A stretch of DNA of 64,000 bases from Promethearchaeota archaeon Loki_b32 (GTDB lineage: Archaea > Asgardarchaeota > Lokiarchaeia > Sigyniarchaeales > SOKP01), in the NCBI GenBank assembly GCA_005223125.1, contig NJBH01000003.1, positions 164,303-228,302 on the forward strand, read 5' to 3'. The position numbers and the translations under genes are program-made. The notes below the pieces were generated by a model. It saw nothing but the letters and a program-made list of their open reading frames with translations. It was not told the DNA's origin and did not search any database. Positions within the stretch are counted from its first letter, which is position 1. Every line of letters starts with the position of its first letter. Positions 18,523 through 27,530 of the stretch are shown piece after piece.

Positions 18523-19308
18523 TTACATCTTATTTAATCTTCCTATCGTAGCTAAAGCAATATCTCCTTCAAGATTTACGCAATCTTTATAACGTTCATC
18601 TCTCCAAGATATATTCCAACCATCAAGAGGGTTATAATAACTATAAAAGATTGCACCAAATTTAGTATTAGTTTGATTACATATTGTTGCTAAAACATTA
18701 AATTCTCCATTTTCCATTGAGATACAGCCCTTCTTTTGTAATTCATCGATTTCTTGTTTATTTATCCGATAGAATGCTTCTTTACTATAATTTTTACCAA
18801 CATGGTAGTTGTTTGTTCTTTTCTCTGTTTCTGCTGTGAGAGTTTCTACAACTTCTTTATTTACTTCAATTTCTTCATTTAACTCTCTACCATAATGTAT
18901 CGTTGTTCCATCTGGTCCTAAACCATGTGTAGGTATAATATAATCAAGTAATTTTACTTTCTCTCCAATCCCCCACGAACCACAAACAAGAAGAATCACT
19001 TTTGCTCCACAAAATATTAAATCTTCTGCAATTGAAGCCATAGGTGAAGCCCCCATTTGTGGTAATATTACTGTAATTGATATATCTTTATACTTACCTC
19101 GATGGATTTTTTCACCGCCATATGGGTGAAATGGTAATAACCATTCTGATTCTTCTAAATTGGCTTTTTCCTTTAAATAAGTTAATAAACCTCCAGAAAA
19201 AATAATCATAACATTAGGATCTATCTGAAAGTCCTTCAGTTTTTTATTAGAAGCTTTCATTGCAGCTTGAATTACATCTTTAGAAGTAAGACACAAATTA
19301 TCTTTCAT
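18523..19308 (-). CDS. Nucleoside phosphorylase family protein
   Basis: About 261 residues of the PNP/uridine phosphorylase fold, which cleaves nucleosides with phosphate to a base and pentose-1-phosphate. Family marks are PQMGASPMASIAEDLI, the CGSWGI glycine turn and the long central helix. ATG at 19308 is chosen because AAGGTG lies eight to nine bases upstream; an in-frame GTG at 19320 is the alternative. The carboxy part (NPLDGWNISWRDERYKD) is less typical, so the exact substrate is open. Confidence 0.85.
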   Translation of the reverse strand: MKDNLCLTSKDVIQAAMKASNKKLKDFQIDPNVMIIFSGGLLTYLKEKANLEESEWLLPFHPYGGEKIHRGKYKDISITVILPQMGASPMASIAEDLIFCGAKVILLVCGSWGIGEKVKLLDYIIPTHGLGPDGTTIHYGRELNEEIEVNKEVVETLTAETEKRTNNYHVGKNYSKEAFYRINKQEIDELQKKGCISMENGEFNVLATICNQTNTKFGAIFYSYYNPLDGWNISWRDERYKDCVNLEGDIALATIGRLNKM

Positions 19309-19390
19309 AGCCTTTAACACCTTTTACAACCAATTTTCCAAGCTATTTAATTGTTTAGGTAATCTCTGGAATAATTTGTAATAAACAAAA

Positions 19391-20641
19391 TCAATTCTTT
19401 TTCTGGAGAATTTTAGAAAAATCAGTGAAAGCAAACACAATTATACAAATAAATAATAAAATTGAGACATAAATAAATGCCCAAGTATATGAAAAGAAAT
19501 CGTAAATTAATCCAAAAATAAGAGATTCTGCCATAGAGATAAGTCCTACAGAGAGGTAATAATAACCATAAGCCCTACCTCTTTTATTTTTTCCTGCTAA
19601 ATCGGCGATATAAGCTCTTGAAATTGGGTCAACAGAAGACATGTAGAAACCATATAATATGTAAATTATAATAATTAATATCAATGAAAATGATGATGTT
19701 TCAACAGGGAATATCAAGATAAGGCAAGAAAATAGTAACATGGATAAACCGATAATAATTACAGGCTTGCGTCCGATTTTATCTGAAACTGTTCCTGTAA
19801 TTGGTGAAAAAAACATATAAACGACATTACTAAGGAGATAAAGCAGCGGTATTAAGAAAATTAATGGCCCGATATAATCATTGGATCTAATAATAAGAAA
19901 TGATACATCTAAGCTGGCAAACTCTATTACTCCTAAAATGATAATTAATTTTATAAATTTTTTGTCGATTTCATCTATTTTTGGTATTCCATAATACTTT
20001 AGCTTTTTTTCATCCAATTTTGTTGGATCAATATCTTTCACCATTAAAATAAAAAAAATAGCACAGAACCCTGGAAATATAGAAAAAAAGATTATTTGTG
20101 AGTATGTCCATGCCCAAATTAAGAATAGAGATGCTAAGAGGGAGCCAACAACAGCCCCAAAAGTATCCATCGCACGGTGCATTCCAAAAGCTTTTCCTGT
20201 CTTAATAGCATGATAAGAAATTAATGTATCTCTAGAAGAAGTTCTTAACCCTTTACCAATGCGATCAGTAGCTTTTAATCCTAATATATACTGCCAAGAA
20301 GGACTAAAACCAATAAAAGGCTTTGAAAGATTAGAGATAGAATATCCTGCAACGACAAATGGCTTTCTTTTGTTTATTTTATCACTTAACCACCCTGAAA
20401 AACCTTTCAAAATATTTGAGAGTGCCGTAGTAACTCCAGAAATTAATCCTAAAATGAACACTGTTCCACCAATAGAAATAATAAATAAAGGTAAAATAGC
20501 TTGGATCATCTCTGAAGAAACATCAGTAAAAAATGAAACAATGCCCATAATGAAGATAGGTACTGAGACCCCTAAAATCATTTTCTTTTTTTGAGTATCT
20601 TTTTCATTTGAATCGTCATTTTTAGGCTTTGACATTTTCAA
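19391..20641 (-). CDS. MFS transporter (efflux type)
   Basis: A 416-residue major facilitator with about 12 membrane helices. The signature loop between helices 2 and 3 is GFSGWLSDKINKRKP, and its counterpart in the second half is GTVSDKIGRKPVIIIG. A lysine-rich cytoplasmic tail opens the protein. It is divergent from a PadR regulator with a palindrome between them, the common arrangement for inducible drug efflux. Substrate unknown. Confidence 0.92.
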   Translation of the reverse strand: MKMSKPKNDDSNEKDTQKKKMILGVSVPIFIMGIVSFFTDVSSEMIQAILPLFIISIGGTVFILGLISGVTTALSNILKGFSGWLSDKINKRKPFVVAGYSISNLSKPFIGFSPSWQYILGLKATDRIGKGLRTSSRDTLISYHAIKTGKAFGMHRAMDTFGAVVGSLLASLFLIWAWTYSQIIFFSIFPGFCAIFFILMVKDIDPTKLDEKKLKYYGIPKIDEIDKKFIKLIIILGVIEFASLDVSFLIIRSNDYIGPLIFLIPLLYLLSNVVYMFFSPITGTVSDKIGRKPVIIIGLSMLLFSCLILIFPVETSSFSLILIIIIYILYGFYMSSVDPISRAYIADLAGKNKRGRAYGYYYLSVGLISMAESLIFGLIYDFFSYTWAFIYVSILLFICIIVFAFTDFSKILQKKN

Positions 20642-20676
20642 TCAATCTTTTTTATCATTAATGAATTTGTTTAATA

Positions 20677-20700
20677 TCGATTACCGATATCGGTTTTCGA
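20677..20700. promoter_or_regulatory. Palindromic operator between MFS and PadR genes
   Basis: A perfect 12-base palindrome, ACCGATATCGGT (20683-20694), is flanked on both sides by TCGA two bases away, giving a 24-base dyad. It lies midway between the divergent MFS (start 20641) and PadR (start 20765) genes, in otherwise very AT-rich DNA. It is a good candidate PadR site controlling both promoters. Confidence 0.7.
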
Positions 20701-20764
20701 TAATATTAAATTTGAATAATAACTTATTAATATTATTGAATTTCAAATTTTTCTATAAAAAAAA

Positions 20765-21088
20765 ATGAGTCCACAAATCAAATCAATAAATCCTTTAAGA
20801 AGATTTCAAAAAAGCTCCATTTTAATACATATTTTATATCACGCTAGTAAGGAACCATTTTATGGTTCATGGTTAAAAAATGAGCTAAATATAAATGATT
20901 ATAATATTTCAGATGGAACTTTATATCCATGGTTAAATAGATTAACATCTTCTGGTTTTTTATCTTTGGAAAAACGAAATGTTGAAGGAAAAATTAGAAA
21001 ATATTATTCTATTACAGAAATGGGCAAAACTCATTTTGAGAAAATTAAAGAATATCTTAAAGAACTATATAATGAAGTTATTGAGTAG
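20765..21088 (+). CDS. PadR-family transcriptional regulator
   Basis: A 107-residue winged-helix protein. The PadR pattern is clear: ILIHILYHASKEPFYG, the recognition region ISDGTLYPWLNRLTSSGFL and the wing EKRNVEGKIRKYYSITEMG, followed by a single dimerisation helix. PadR proteins usually repress an adjacent transporter and release DNA on binding a drug or phenolic ligand. Its divergent MFS neighbour and the shared palindrome fit that. Confidence 0.93.
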   Translation: MSPQIKSINPLRRFQKSSILIHILYHASKEPFYGSWLKNELNINDYNISDGTLYPWLNRLTSSGFLSLEKRNVEGKIRKYYSITEMGKTHFEKIKEYLKELYNEVIE

Positions 21089-21202
21089 TGTGAAGAAGAG
21101 AAGAAATTTTGATTCTTAATTTAGATTTTTTTTTATATAAGTTTATAATTAGACAATGAATTTTTATTCATACCGAATTAAAAAATAACAATTGTGATTC
21201 CA

Positions 21203-21886
21203 ATGTCAAATGAAGATAAAACATTGAATGTTATTGACGAAACTATTCAAGCAGCTGAAGCCAGTTTCAAGGATTTTATAGAAGTTCTGGAAACTTCTAG
21301 AACAGCATTAATTAATCTTGAAACAGATAAAGTAGAGTTAAGTAATGAAAAAGAAAAACTTGAACTAGAAAAAAATCAATTAGAAGAAGCAAAAAATAAA
21401 TTGGAAAGTGAAAAGAAGTTATTAGAAACAGACAAGAAAAAATTAGAAGAGGAAACAAAGAAACTTGAATTGGAAAAAGAAGAAAGAGATCAAAAAATCG
21501 GCTCTTTAACAGAAGAACAAATGAAATTATTAGATGAGTACCAAAAAGTTAAGGTCGAATTAGAAAAGTTTATGAAGGTAGCTGAAGAAGCTGGAGAAGC
21601 TGAATATAATTTTGAGAGAGTTCGTGCTTTATTATCAATTTATAGTGTTTTAGTGTCAGAAATTTGGCAAGGACAGCCCCATTATCGAATCTTAATGACA
21701 CTTCACGGTGAGAAGGAGGAAATGACGAGAGAGCAAATAAAAACCACAACTGGAATTGGAGGTGCTTTTGTATTGCATTCAGTTCAAGAATTAGCCAAAG
21801 TCGGATTAGTAGAATATGATATGGACACTAGTACAGTGAAATTAATAAAACGCTTATTTCCAAAAAAAGCTTTAAAACAAAAATAA
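21203..21886 (+). CDS. Coiled-coil protein with carboxy-terminal winged helix
   Basis: About 227 residues. Residues ~40-135 form one long coiled coil made of repeated KLE/EKK heptads. The rest (RVRALLSIYSVLVSEI, then MTREQIKTTTGIGGAFVLHS and a GLVEYDMDTSTVKL wing) looks like a winged-helix domain. ATG 21203 is taken over an in-frame GTG at 21194. A DNA-binding dimer or a scaffold that presents a wHTH is likely; partner unknown. Confidence 0.75.
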   Translation: MSNEDKTLNVIDETIQAAEASFKDFIEVLETSRTALINLETDKVELSNEKEKLELEKNQLEEAKNKLESEKKLLETDKKKLEEETKKLELEKEERDQKIGSLTEEQMKLLDEYQKVKVELEKFMKVAEEAGEAEYNFERVRALLSIYSVLVSEIWQGQPHYRILMTLHGEKEEMTREQIKTTTGIGGAFVLHSVQELAKVGLVEYDMDTSTVKLIKRLFPKKALKQK

Positions 21887-21916
21887 ATAAAAAGTTACTT
21901 AGTCAAACTATTTTTT

Positions 21917-22963
21917 TTATTTAGTGATAACCATTTCATGAAGGGTACTTCCCTTTTCTAGATATGATTTTCCATCATATTTTATTTTGAGGGTAAAGTC
22001 AGAATTTAATCGAAAATAGCCTGGTTTTAATTTTAAGATGTTTTTTGCTAAGAAACGAGTTATGGGCCCTAATTCATAAAGTAAGTTATCAGCGTCAATA
22101 ATCTCTTGAACTTCGAGAATAAATTCATGTTGGTTATTAATATTAAACTTTAAAACTTTTGGATACTTATTTCCGGCTTTTTCATTATATTCAAAATTCT
22201 CTTGAATTAATTCGTATTCACCAGTACTGAGAATTACATTTTCATTTTTCGCAAGCATTAGAACTTGGATTGGGTAATTATCCATTCTTTTATTGCATTT
22301 AATATAAGCAAAAATAACGGTAAAATTATCAGAGTATATCCTACCCCAATACCAATAGTCTATTATCAAGGCAAAATTAAAATCTAACCAATTATGATCA
22401 TGATATCCTATTCCCTTCACTTGCATTGTTTGGTTATCAACCTTAATAGTTCCTTCAACATCTGCTCGAGGAAGAGCTATGCACCACCCAAAATAATTTG
22501 ATTTGCCAAATTCAATATGTCCGTTTCCAGGCTTCCAACCATGAACTAAGGCATTATATTTTAAATGAAGCCCATATTCACCTTCATCTAAGAAAATCTC
22601 ATAGTTTGGTAATTCTTTGTTAGAATAATCAACTTTTATATAGTTTTTTCCAATTTGCACATCTGGAAAATCTTGAGAAGCTATAAAATCAGAATGAAGA
22701 TAATCAATTACTTTCTGTATTTTTTCTCCATTGGGTTTATAGATCGTAATTTCTACACCAGTTTTGCCAGTTCGTTCATGTTTTGCACGAAAAAATCCTA
22801 CTACTGTATATCCATTATCAAGACGTGCGTCAAAATACCACCATTCTCTAGTACCTTTCTTTTTCATATCGATGTGTAACGCATCATCTTTTGGTTGGAT
22901 TGGTTTAATTTCGCCATCTTTTCGACCTGGCCCTAACCAGGCTTCCTTAATTTTAGTACTCAT
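21917..22963 (-). CDS. CrtC/AttH-like lipocalin-fold protein
   Basis: A 348-residue protein resembling the carotenoid 1,2-hydratase (CrtC) and AttH family, a double lipocalin-like barrel that binds isoprenoid or lipid ligands. The typical opening REWWYFDARLDNGYTVVGFF and the GYHDHNWLDFNF and YWYWGRIYSDNFTVIFAY segments are present. No signal peptide is seen. It heads a leftward block with an SCP2-like protein and FAD/Fe-S oxidoreductases, suggesting work on a lipid or isoprenoid substrate. Real hydratase activity is not shown. Confidence 0.75.
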   Translation of the reverse strand: MSTKIKEAWLGPGRKDGEIKPIQPKDDALHIDMKKKGTREWWYFDARLDNGYTVVGFFRAKHERTGKTGVEITIYKPNGEKIQKVIDYLHSDFIASQDFPDVQIGKNYIKVDYSNKELPNYEIFLDEGEYGLHLKYNALVHGWKPGNGHIEFGKSNYFGWCIALPRADVEGTIKVDNQTMQVKGIGYHDHNWLDFNFALIIDYWYWGRIYSDNFTVIFAYIKCNKRMDNYPIQVLMLAKNENVILSTGEYELIQENFEYNEKAGNKYPKVLKFNINNQHEFILEVQEIIDADNLLYELGPITRFLAKNILKLKPGYFRLNSDFTLKIKYDGKSYLEKGSTLHEMVITK

Positions 22964-22990
22964 AATAATATTTCTTTCATTTCTTAATAA

Positions 22991-23407
22991 TTATTCATTA
23001 TAGATTGTTAAAAATTTGAACATTTTTAATAAGATGAGCAATTTTCTTATCCCACGCATTTTTACTTTACCAGTTAACCATTTTTTCGCAACTCCAAGTA
23101 GTGAAAGCCGATTCATAGCAATAGCGAGAAAAGTTTGGGTATCCATCTCTAAAAAAGCATTCCACCCTATCTTTCGCTTTTTTAAATTTTCTTTTGGTTT
23201 ATTAAGTATACTCTCAACTCTCACAAATCCATGATCAATAACAATTAGAGCCGCATATTTTAAGTTCGAAGCATTTAAGAGAATTCTAGAACTAACATTT
23301 TGAAATTTGTCTTGAAACCTTTTATTTTCATTTAGGGGTGTGAGGATACTATTGATAAGAACTGCAAAACCTCTTATCTCATTATTTTCTTGGTTTGACT
23401 CTACCAT
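22991..23407 (-). CDS. SCP2-like (sterol carrier) domain protein
   Basis: A 138-residue protein with the pattern of the SCP-2 fold: a strand-rich middle (ALIVIDHGFVRVESIL), the AFLEMDTQTFLAIAMNRLS helix and the GKVKMRGIRKLLILLKMFK ending typical of the family. SCP2 domains hold hydrophobic ligands such as acyl-CoA or sterols. It lies between the CrtC-like gene and a FAD oxidase, all leftward, with gaps of about 25 bases, so probably one operon. Confidence 0.65.
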   Translation of the reverse strand: MVESNQENNEIRGFAVLINSILTPLNENKRFQDKFQNVSSRILLNASNLKYAALIVIDHGFVRVESILNKPKENLKKRKIGWNAFLEMDTQTFLAIAMNRLSLLGVAKKWLTGKVKMRGIRKLLILLKMFKFLTIYNE

Positions 23408-23431
23408 GATATTAGTCTTGAATTTGTTTTT

Positions 23432-25000
23432 TTATTTGTTTTGTGGTGTAATGTAAAATCCGGAATCAGATATATTATTTGGGTCAAATATTTCTTTAAT
23501 TTTTCTTAACCATATATGATAGTTAGACATATGAGGTCCAAATAGCTCATGCATGCGGGTACCTTCCACGAAGAATGGAGCACCAAGATGTTTAAGTAAA
23601 TCTAATTGATTACTTTTTTCCATGTACTCGGCCATTCCACTTACACTTTGTTCCGTTGTTTGATCAAACATAGTTGGCGATTCCATATGAAAATAATGAC
23701 CTGATTCATATGATGTCATCCATGTTCCTTCTCCAAAATCGTTCACAATTACACCTTGCTTAATAAATCCCTTCTTTAGAGGGATATTCGATTTAGTACT
23801 TCGAAGACATACATTCGCTGTGTCTGCGACTCCTTTAGTAGACTGAAAACCTCCAGTAGCTATAAATCCATGTAATCCCAAATTCGAGCGGAGAGCTTCA
23901 GCATAAAATGTGGGATTAGGAGTATATATTTTTCCGATAATATTTTTTATTTTAAATTTCTTAAGTAAAAAATCCATTACCTTCTGTTTATAATAAAATT
24001 CTCGTTGCGTACGAGCAGCAATAATTACAACTAATGGAGCTTTCATCTGCCCTATTGCTATTTTATCCATCAAACTTTCAATTGAATTTGAAAAAATAGC
24101 CATCACTGCAAAACCAGATAAATAACTACACATAAATGATATTTCTTGCTCTTCCACCCTCAACATAACAGTTTCGAGTTTCTTGAAATTTCCACAATCC
24201 ATAACATATAACTTCATAAACTCTGGGATTTCAAAATCGTAGTTAGGAGAATATCCTTTGACACTATATTCTGTACTACAAGGATATGGAAATAATTTTA
24301 CAGCTACTTTGGTAAAAACACCAAGCCCTGATTTTGTGCCAGCCCAACCTCTCATAATGCCTCGTAAACTAGGTCCTGGACCATCTCCATGAAAAAAGTC
24401 AGGATTATTTTTTAATCCATAAGCCCCTAATTTCATAATTTCTCCATCTGGTAATACCCATTCTACAGCTAAAACATTTCTTGCACTATGTCCTGTAGAA
24501 GGAGATGTAAAACCCGGACCATTCATAGATGTAGCACTCGCAAGAGGAGAAACTTGGGGACCTGCTCCTGGCATGTGACAATTAAGCCCATATTTCATTA
24601 TTTCAACTTGTAACTGTGATCCACTTACATAGGGTTCAATAACAGCATAAAGGTTTTTCTCATCAATTTTCACTATTTTATTCATTCGGCGAAGATCTAT
24701 AATAATAGAATTATCCGTTGAAGGTTGATTCCAAGGGCCAAGTCCCGTGCTTTGAGCTTTAAATACAATCCTATATTTATTACATAATTTAACTATTTGC
24801 TGGACTTCTACTGTAGAAGATGGCAAGACAACTGCTTTAGGAATAGGAGAAAATGGAATTGGTTCTTTTCCTTCCATATAATTAAAAATTTCCATACACC
24901 AATTATAAGCATAAACATTAGTAATTACCTCACCGTCATCAATATTCCCTATACCAACAATATCCTCAAATTCTTTAAAAATATCTTTTTCAAGAACCAA
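23432..25000 (-). CDS. FAD-binding (PCMH-type) oxidoreductase
   Basis: A 522-residue flavoprotein of the vanillyl-alcohol oxidase/glycolate oxidase (GlcD) superfamily. The FAD-binding PCMH domain covers about residues 40-240 (AVVLPSSTVEVQQIVKLCNK, IIIDLRRMNKIVKID, the MPGAGPQVSPLASATSMNG turn and GLGVFTKVAVKLFPYP). The end NNISDSGFYITP matches the family close. The TTG start at 24998-25000 follows a GGAGGT site inside the upstream gene's tail, with one base between the genes, so translation is coupled to the Fe-S protein at 25002. Together they resemble a GlcD-GlcF pair. Substrate unknown. Confidence 0.9.
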   Translation of the reverse strand: MVLEKDIFKEFEDIVGIGNIDDGEVITNVYAYNWCMEIFNYMEGKEPIPFSPIPKAVVLPSSTVEVQQIVKLCNKYRIVFKAQSTGLGPWNQPSTDNSIIIDLRRMNKIVKIDEKNLYAVIEPYVSGSQLQVEIMKYGLNCHMPGAGPQVSPLASATSMNGPGFTSPSTGHSARNVLAVEWVLPDGEIMKLGAYGLKNNPDFFHGDGPGPSLRGIMRGWAGTKSGLGVFTKVAVKLFPYPCSTEYSVKGYSPNYDFEIPEFMKLYVMDCGNFKKLETVMLRVEEQEISFMCSYLSGFAVMAIFSNSIESLMDKIAIGQMKAPLVVIIAARTQREFYYKQKVMDFLLKKFKIKNIIGKIYTPNPTFYAEALRSNLGLHGFIATGGFQSTKGVADTANVCLRSTKSNIPLKKGFIKQGVIVNDFGEGTWMTSYESGHYFHMESPTMFDQTTEQSVSGMAEYMEKSNQLDLLKHLGAPFFVEGTRMHELFGPHMSNYHIWLRKIKEIFDPNNISDSGFYITPQNK

Positions 25001-25001
25001 C

Positions 25002-26306
25002 TTAAGCTACCTCCGTCGATGATTCTTTGATTGATTTATTTGGTGAACCTATTGCCATTAAAAGTAACTCACTTATATCATAGAACGTTAGATTAGAACC
25101 TTTTTCAATGATTCCATCATTTAAATTAGTGTAACAAAAAGGACATGCGGATGTGATTATTTCTGCTCCAGTATCTTCAGCTTCTTCTATCCGAGTTTTA
25201 GCAGTTTTAAGAGCAAACTCTGGAAATGCTGATTTTACACCTCCTCCAGCACCACAACAATAGGAATATTCTTTTATTCTTTCCATTTCAATAAAATTAA
25301 TCCCTGGTATTTTTTTTAAGATATCTCTTGGAGATTCATAAATGCCATATGTTCCACATCTCTTAGGTTTTTCAGGCATATTAAGAGATACAAGAGGCAT
25401 CATCTGTAATGCTTCACCATCCCATTCTTCATATGGTTCAGAATTACGCCCTAAATGACAAGGATCATGGTATGTTACTGTTTGAAGGACTTGATTATTC
25501 AATTTCAATTTAGAATTGTCGATAAATTCATTAAATAATTCTGTTGTATGAAGTGTTTTAAAGTTATATTCTCGTTCTAATGGATAATCAACCTTAAAGG
25601 TGTCATAACATCCTGCACAACTAAAAACAACAGTATCTATATTTTCTTTTTCAATAATATCAAGATTCTTATTTACTTGGTCAATAAATGATTTTTTATC
25701 TCCAGTCCTTAAAATTGGACTTCCGCAGCAATATTCATATTCACTTAGGATTTTAAATGGATAACTTGCAGCATTCATTATGCGAGCGGTGGCAAGTACT
25801 ATTTCTTTTCTTCGGTAAGAGGATGTACATCCTACAAAATATAAGACCTTTGCATCTGGATCAATTTTAATATCATTAGATAACCAGTCTAATCTGTTTT
25901 CATGAAGTTCATTATAAGGATTATTATTGCTTTTAATTGATTCAATATATTGCTGTTGTTTTGGCATTGGCCCATATCCTAAGGAAACTAATTTTTCTCT
26001 GAGTTTAACTATGATTTCAAGGGGTTCTAGCGTATTTAAAAATTTACAAGCAACAGCACATCCTCCACATTCAGTACATTTATATACAATATCCAATAAT
26101 TCTTGAGACGGTTTCAATCTTCCCATTTCTAATGCTAAAGCTATGATTATACGACCTCCTCCACTATATGCATGAAAATTAAACATATCTATTGATGGAC
26201 AAATTGTAGCATACTTTTGACTTTTTATTTGCAGTTGTGGAATCCACTTGCATATTGAGCAACGGAGACAACGTTTTATCATTTGATTATACTCTTTCTC
26301 ATTCAA
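25002..26306 (-). CDS. GlcF/HdrD-like Fe-S protein with two CCG domains
   Basis: A 434-residue electron carrier. Cysteine groups for Fe-S clusters are at the start (CLRCSIC, later CP, then CTECGGCAVAC). Two CCG domains follow: the first with VGCTSS, YCCGSP and SCAGC, the second with HDPCHLGR, YCCGAGGG and SACPFC. CCG domains bind the non-cubane or 4Fe-4S clusters used by heterodisulfide reductase subunit B/D and GlcF/LldE. Start is TTG, with a GGGGAG site upstream. It probably passes electrons from the coupled FAD oxidase (23432) to a quinone, disulfide or ferredoxin partner. Confidence 0.92.
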   Translation of the reverse strand: MNEKEYNQMIKRCLRCSICKWIPQLQIKSQKYATICPSIDMFNFHAYSGGGRIIIALALEMGRLKPSQELLDIVYKCTECGGCAVACKFLNTLEPLEIIVKLREKLVSLGYGPMPKQQQYIESIKSNNNPYNELHENRLDWLSNDIKIDPDAKVLYFVGCTSSYRRKEIVLATARIMNAASYPFKILSEYEYCCGSPILRTGDKKSFIDQVNKNLDIIEKENIDTVVFSCAGCYDTFKVDYPLEREYNFKTLHTTELFNEFIDNSKLKLNNQVLQTVTYHDPCHLGRNSEPYEEWDGEALQMMPLVSLNMPEKPKRCGTYGIYESPRDILKKIPGINFIEMERIKEYSYCCGAGGGVKSAFPEFALKTAKTRIEEAEDTGAEIITSACPFCYTNLNDGIIEKGSNLTFYDISELLLMAIGSPNKSIKESSTEVA

Positions 26307-26476
26307 TAATGTAAAAACTCCCCATTTTATTTATGGTAACTAATTTAAAACAAATTTTAGCAATGAAATAAATTAATTTTTAATCTAATAAAACAATAAC
26401 TATTACGAATTTCAATATTGTACTTTAAATTTTAAACATTTTTTTAGAAAGAGCTAATAAAATAAGTAGGATAAAT

Positions 26477-27364
26477 TCATACAATTTGGGATAACTCTTC
26501 CCAATATTCTTTTATACTCCACTCTCTATTTGCTTTTATATTAAAAGCTATTTTTGCTAGGATTTCTCTAATCCTTTTAGAATTTAGATAATGAAAATTG
26601 GGTGTTATAGCACATACCATAAATGTTCCTTTACCACTTTCGGGAGCTATTATCGAACTATCTTCCATTTTATCTATCAAAGCATATGCGTCTATGAGAT
26701 CTTTTACAATCCTCATAATAAACTGGTTTTTCTCTAGAACTTGTTCAAATTCATAAATTTTTATCAGAGTAGAGTATAAATGAGTCGTTAGGTCTTTAAG
26801 ATTGAGGGAAGGAATTAAGTTTTTTGGGAAATAATCCAAGATTACAGGTCCTTTATCATCCTCCCAACTCATATTAAAAATATAGTAAAAATCCGCTTTA
26901 CTAAATGTTTCGAGAGATGGTTCTTCGAATTTTAATATGTCCTTAAGCTTTTTCTCAAGTATTTTGGAATTTTTTTTAATTTCTCTACTTTCTTTTATTT
27001 TGATTTTGATTTTTTCTAATAAATCTTTTGGGCTAAATGGTTTTGTTATGTAATCATCTGCTCCAAGCATTTTACCAAATCTAACATCATCTGGTTCTGT
27101 TTTACCAGATAGAAAGAAAAATGGAATTCTTGACAACTCAGTTTTTTCTGAAACCTTCATATAGAATTCATATCCATCCATTTCGGGCATTAAAATATCA
27201 CTTATTATAATATCAGGGGGATATTCAAGTTTCGAAAGAACTTCTAATCCTTGTTTACCATTTAAAGCAGTGGCTAAATCGTAGTCATTCATTTCAAAGA
27301 ATATTTTAAAATTCTTTATTAGAATTTCATCATCTTCAACTAAAAATACGAGAGGTTTCATCAT
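26477..27364 (-). CDS. Response regulator with unusual output domain
   Basis: A 295-residue protein. The receiver domain (residues 1-125) is complete: acidic pair VEDDE, phospho-acceptor Asp in IISDILMPEMDG, Ser/Thr switch FLSG and Lys in YITKPFSP. After a lysine-rich linker the carboxy part (~150-290) begins FYYIFNMSWEDDKGPVILDY and ends with a helical region. That 'd.GP.i' opening resembles the sensor-like longin/roadblock-type domains common in Asgard proteins, but I cannot confirm it. No DNA-binding motif or cognate kinase is nearby. Confidence 0.85.
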   Translation of the reverse strand: MMKPLVFLVEDDEILIKNFKIFFEMNDYDLATALNGKQGLEVLSKLEYPPDIIISDILMPEMDGYEFYMKVSEKTELSRIPFFFLSGKTEPDDVRFGKMLGADDYITKPFSPKDLLEKIKIKIKESREIKKNSKILEKKLKDILKFEEPSLETFSKADFYYIFNMSWEDDKGPVILDYFPKNLIPSLNLKDLTTHLYSTLIKIYEFEQVLEKNQFIMRIVKDLIDAYALIDKMEDSSIIAPESGKGTFMVCAITPNFHYLNSKRIREILAKIAFNIKANREWSIKEYWEELSQIV

Positions 27365-27530
27365 TCCTAAGTCTTTTTCTTAATATTGAAATTATTGATT
27401 CTCACTTATAATAAAAAATTAAATATTTAATATTTATGAAAATAAAAATAAGTCTAAATTCGTTTCCAAATATTATAAGAAAAAAATATTCAAATTTTGC
27501 TATAAAATATATTAAGGAAATTTATTTAGG

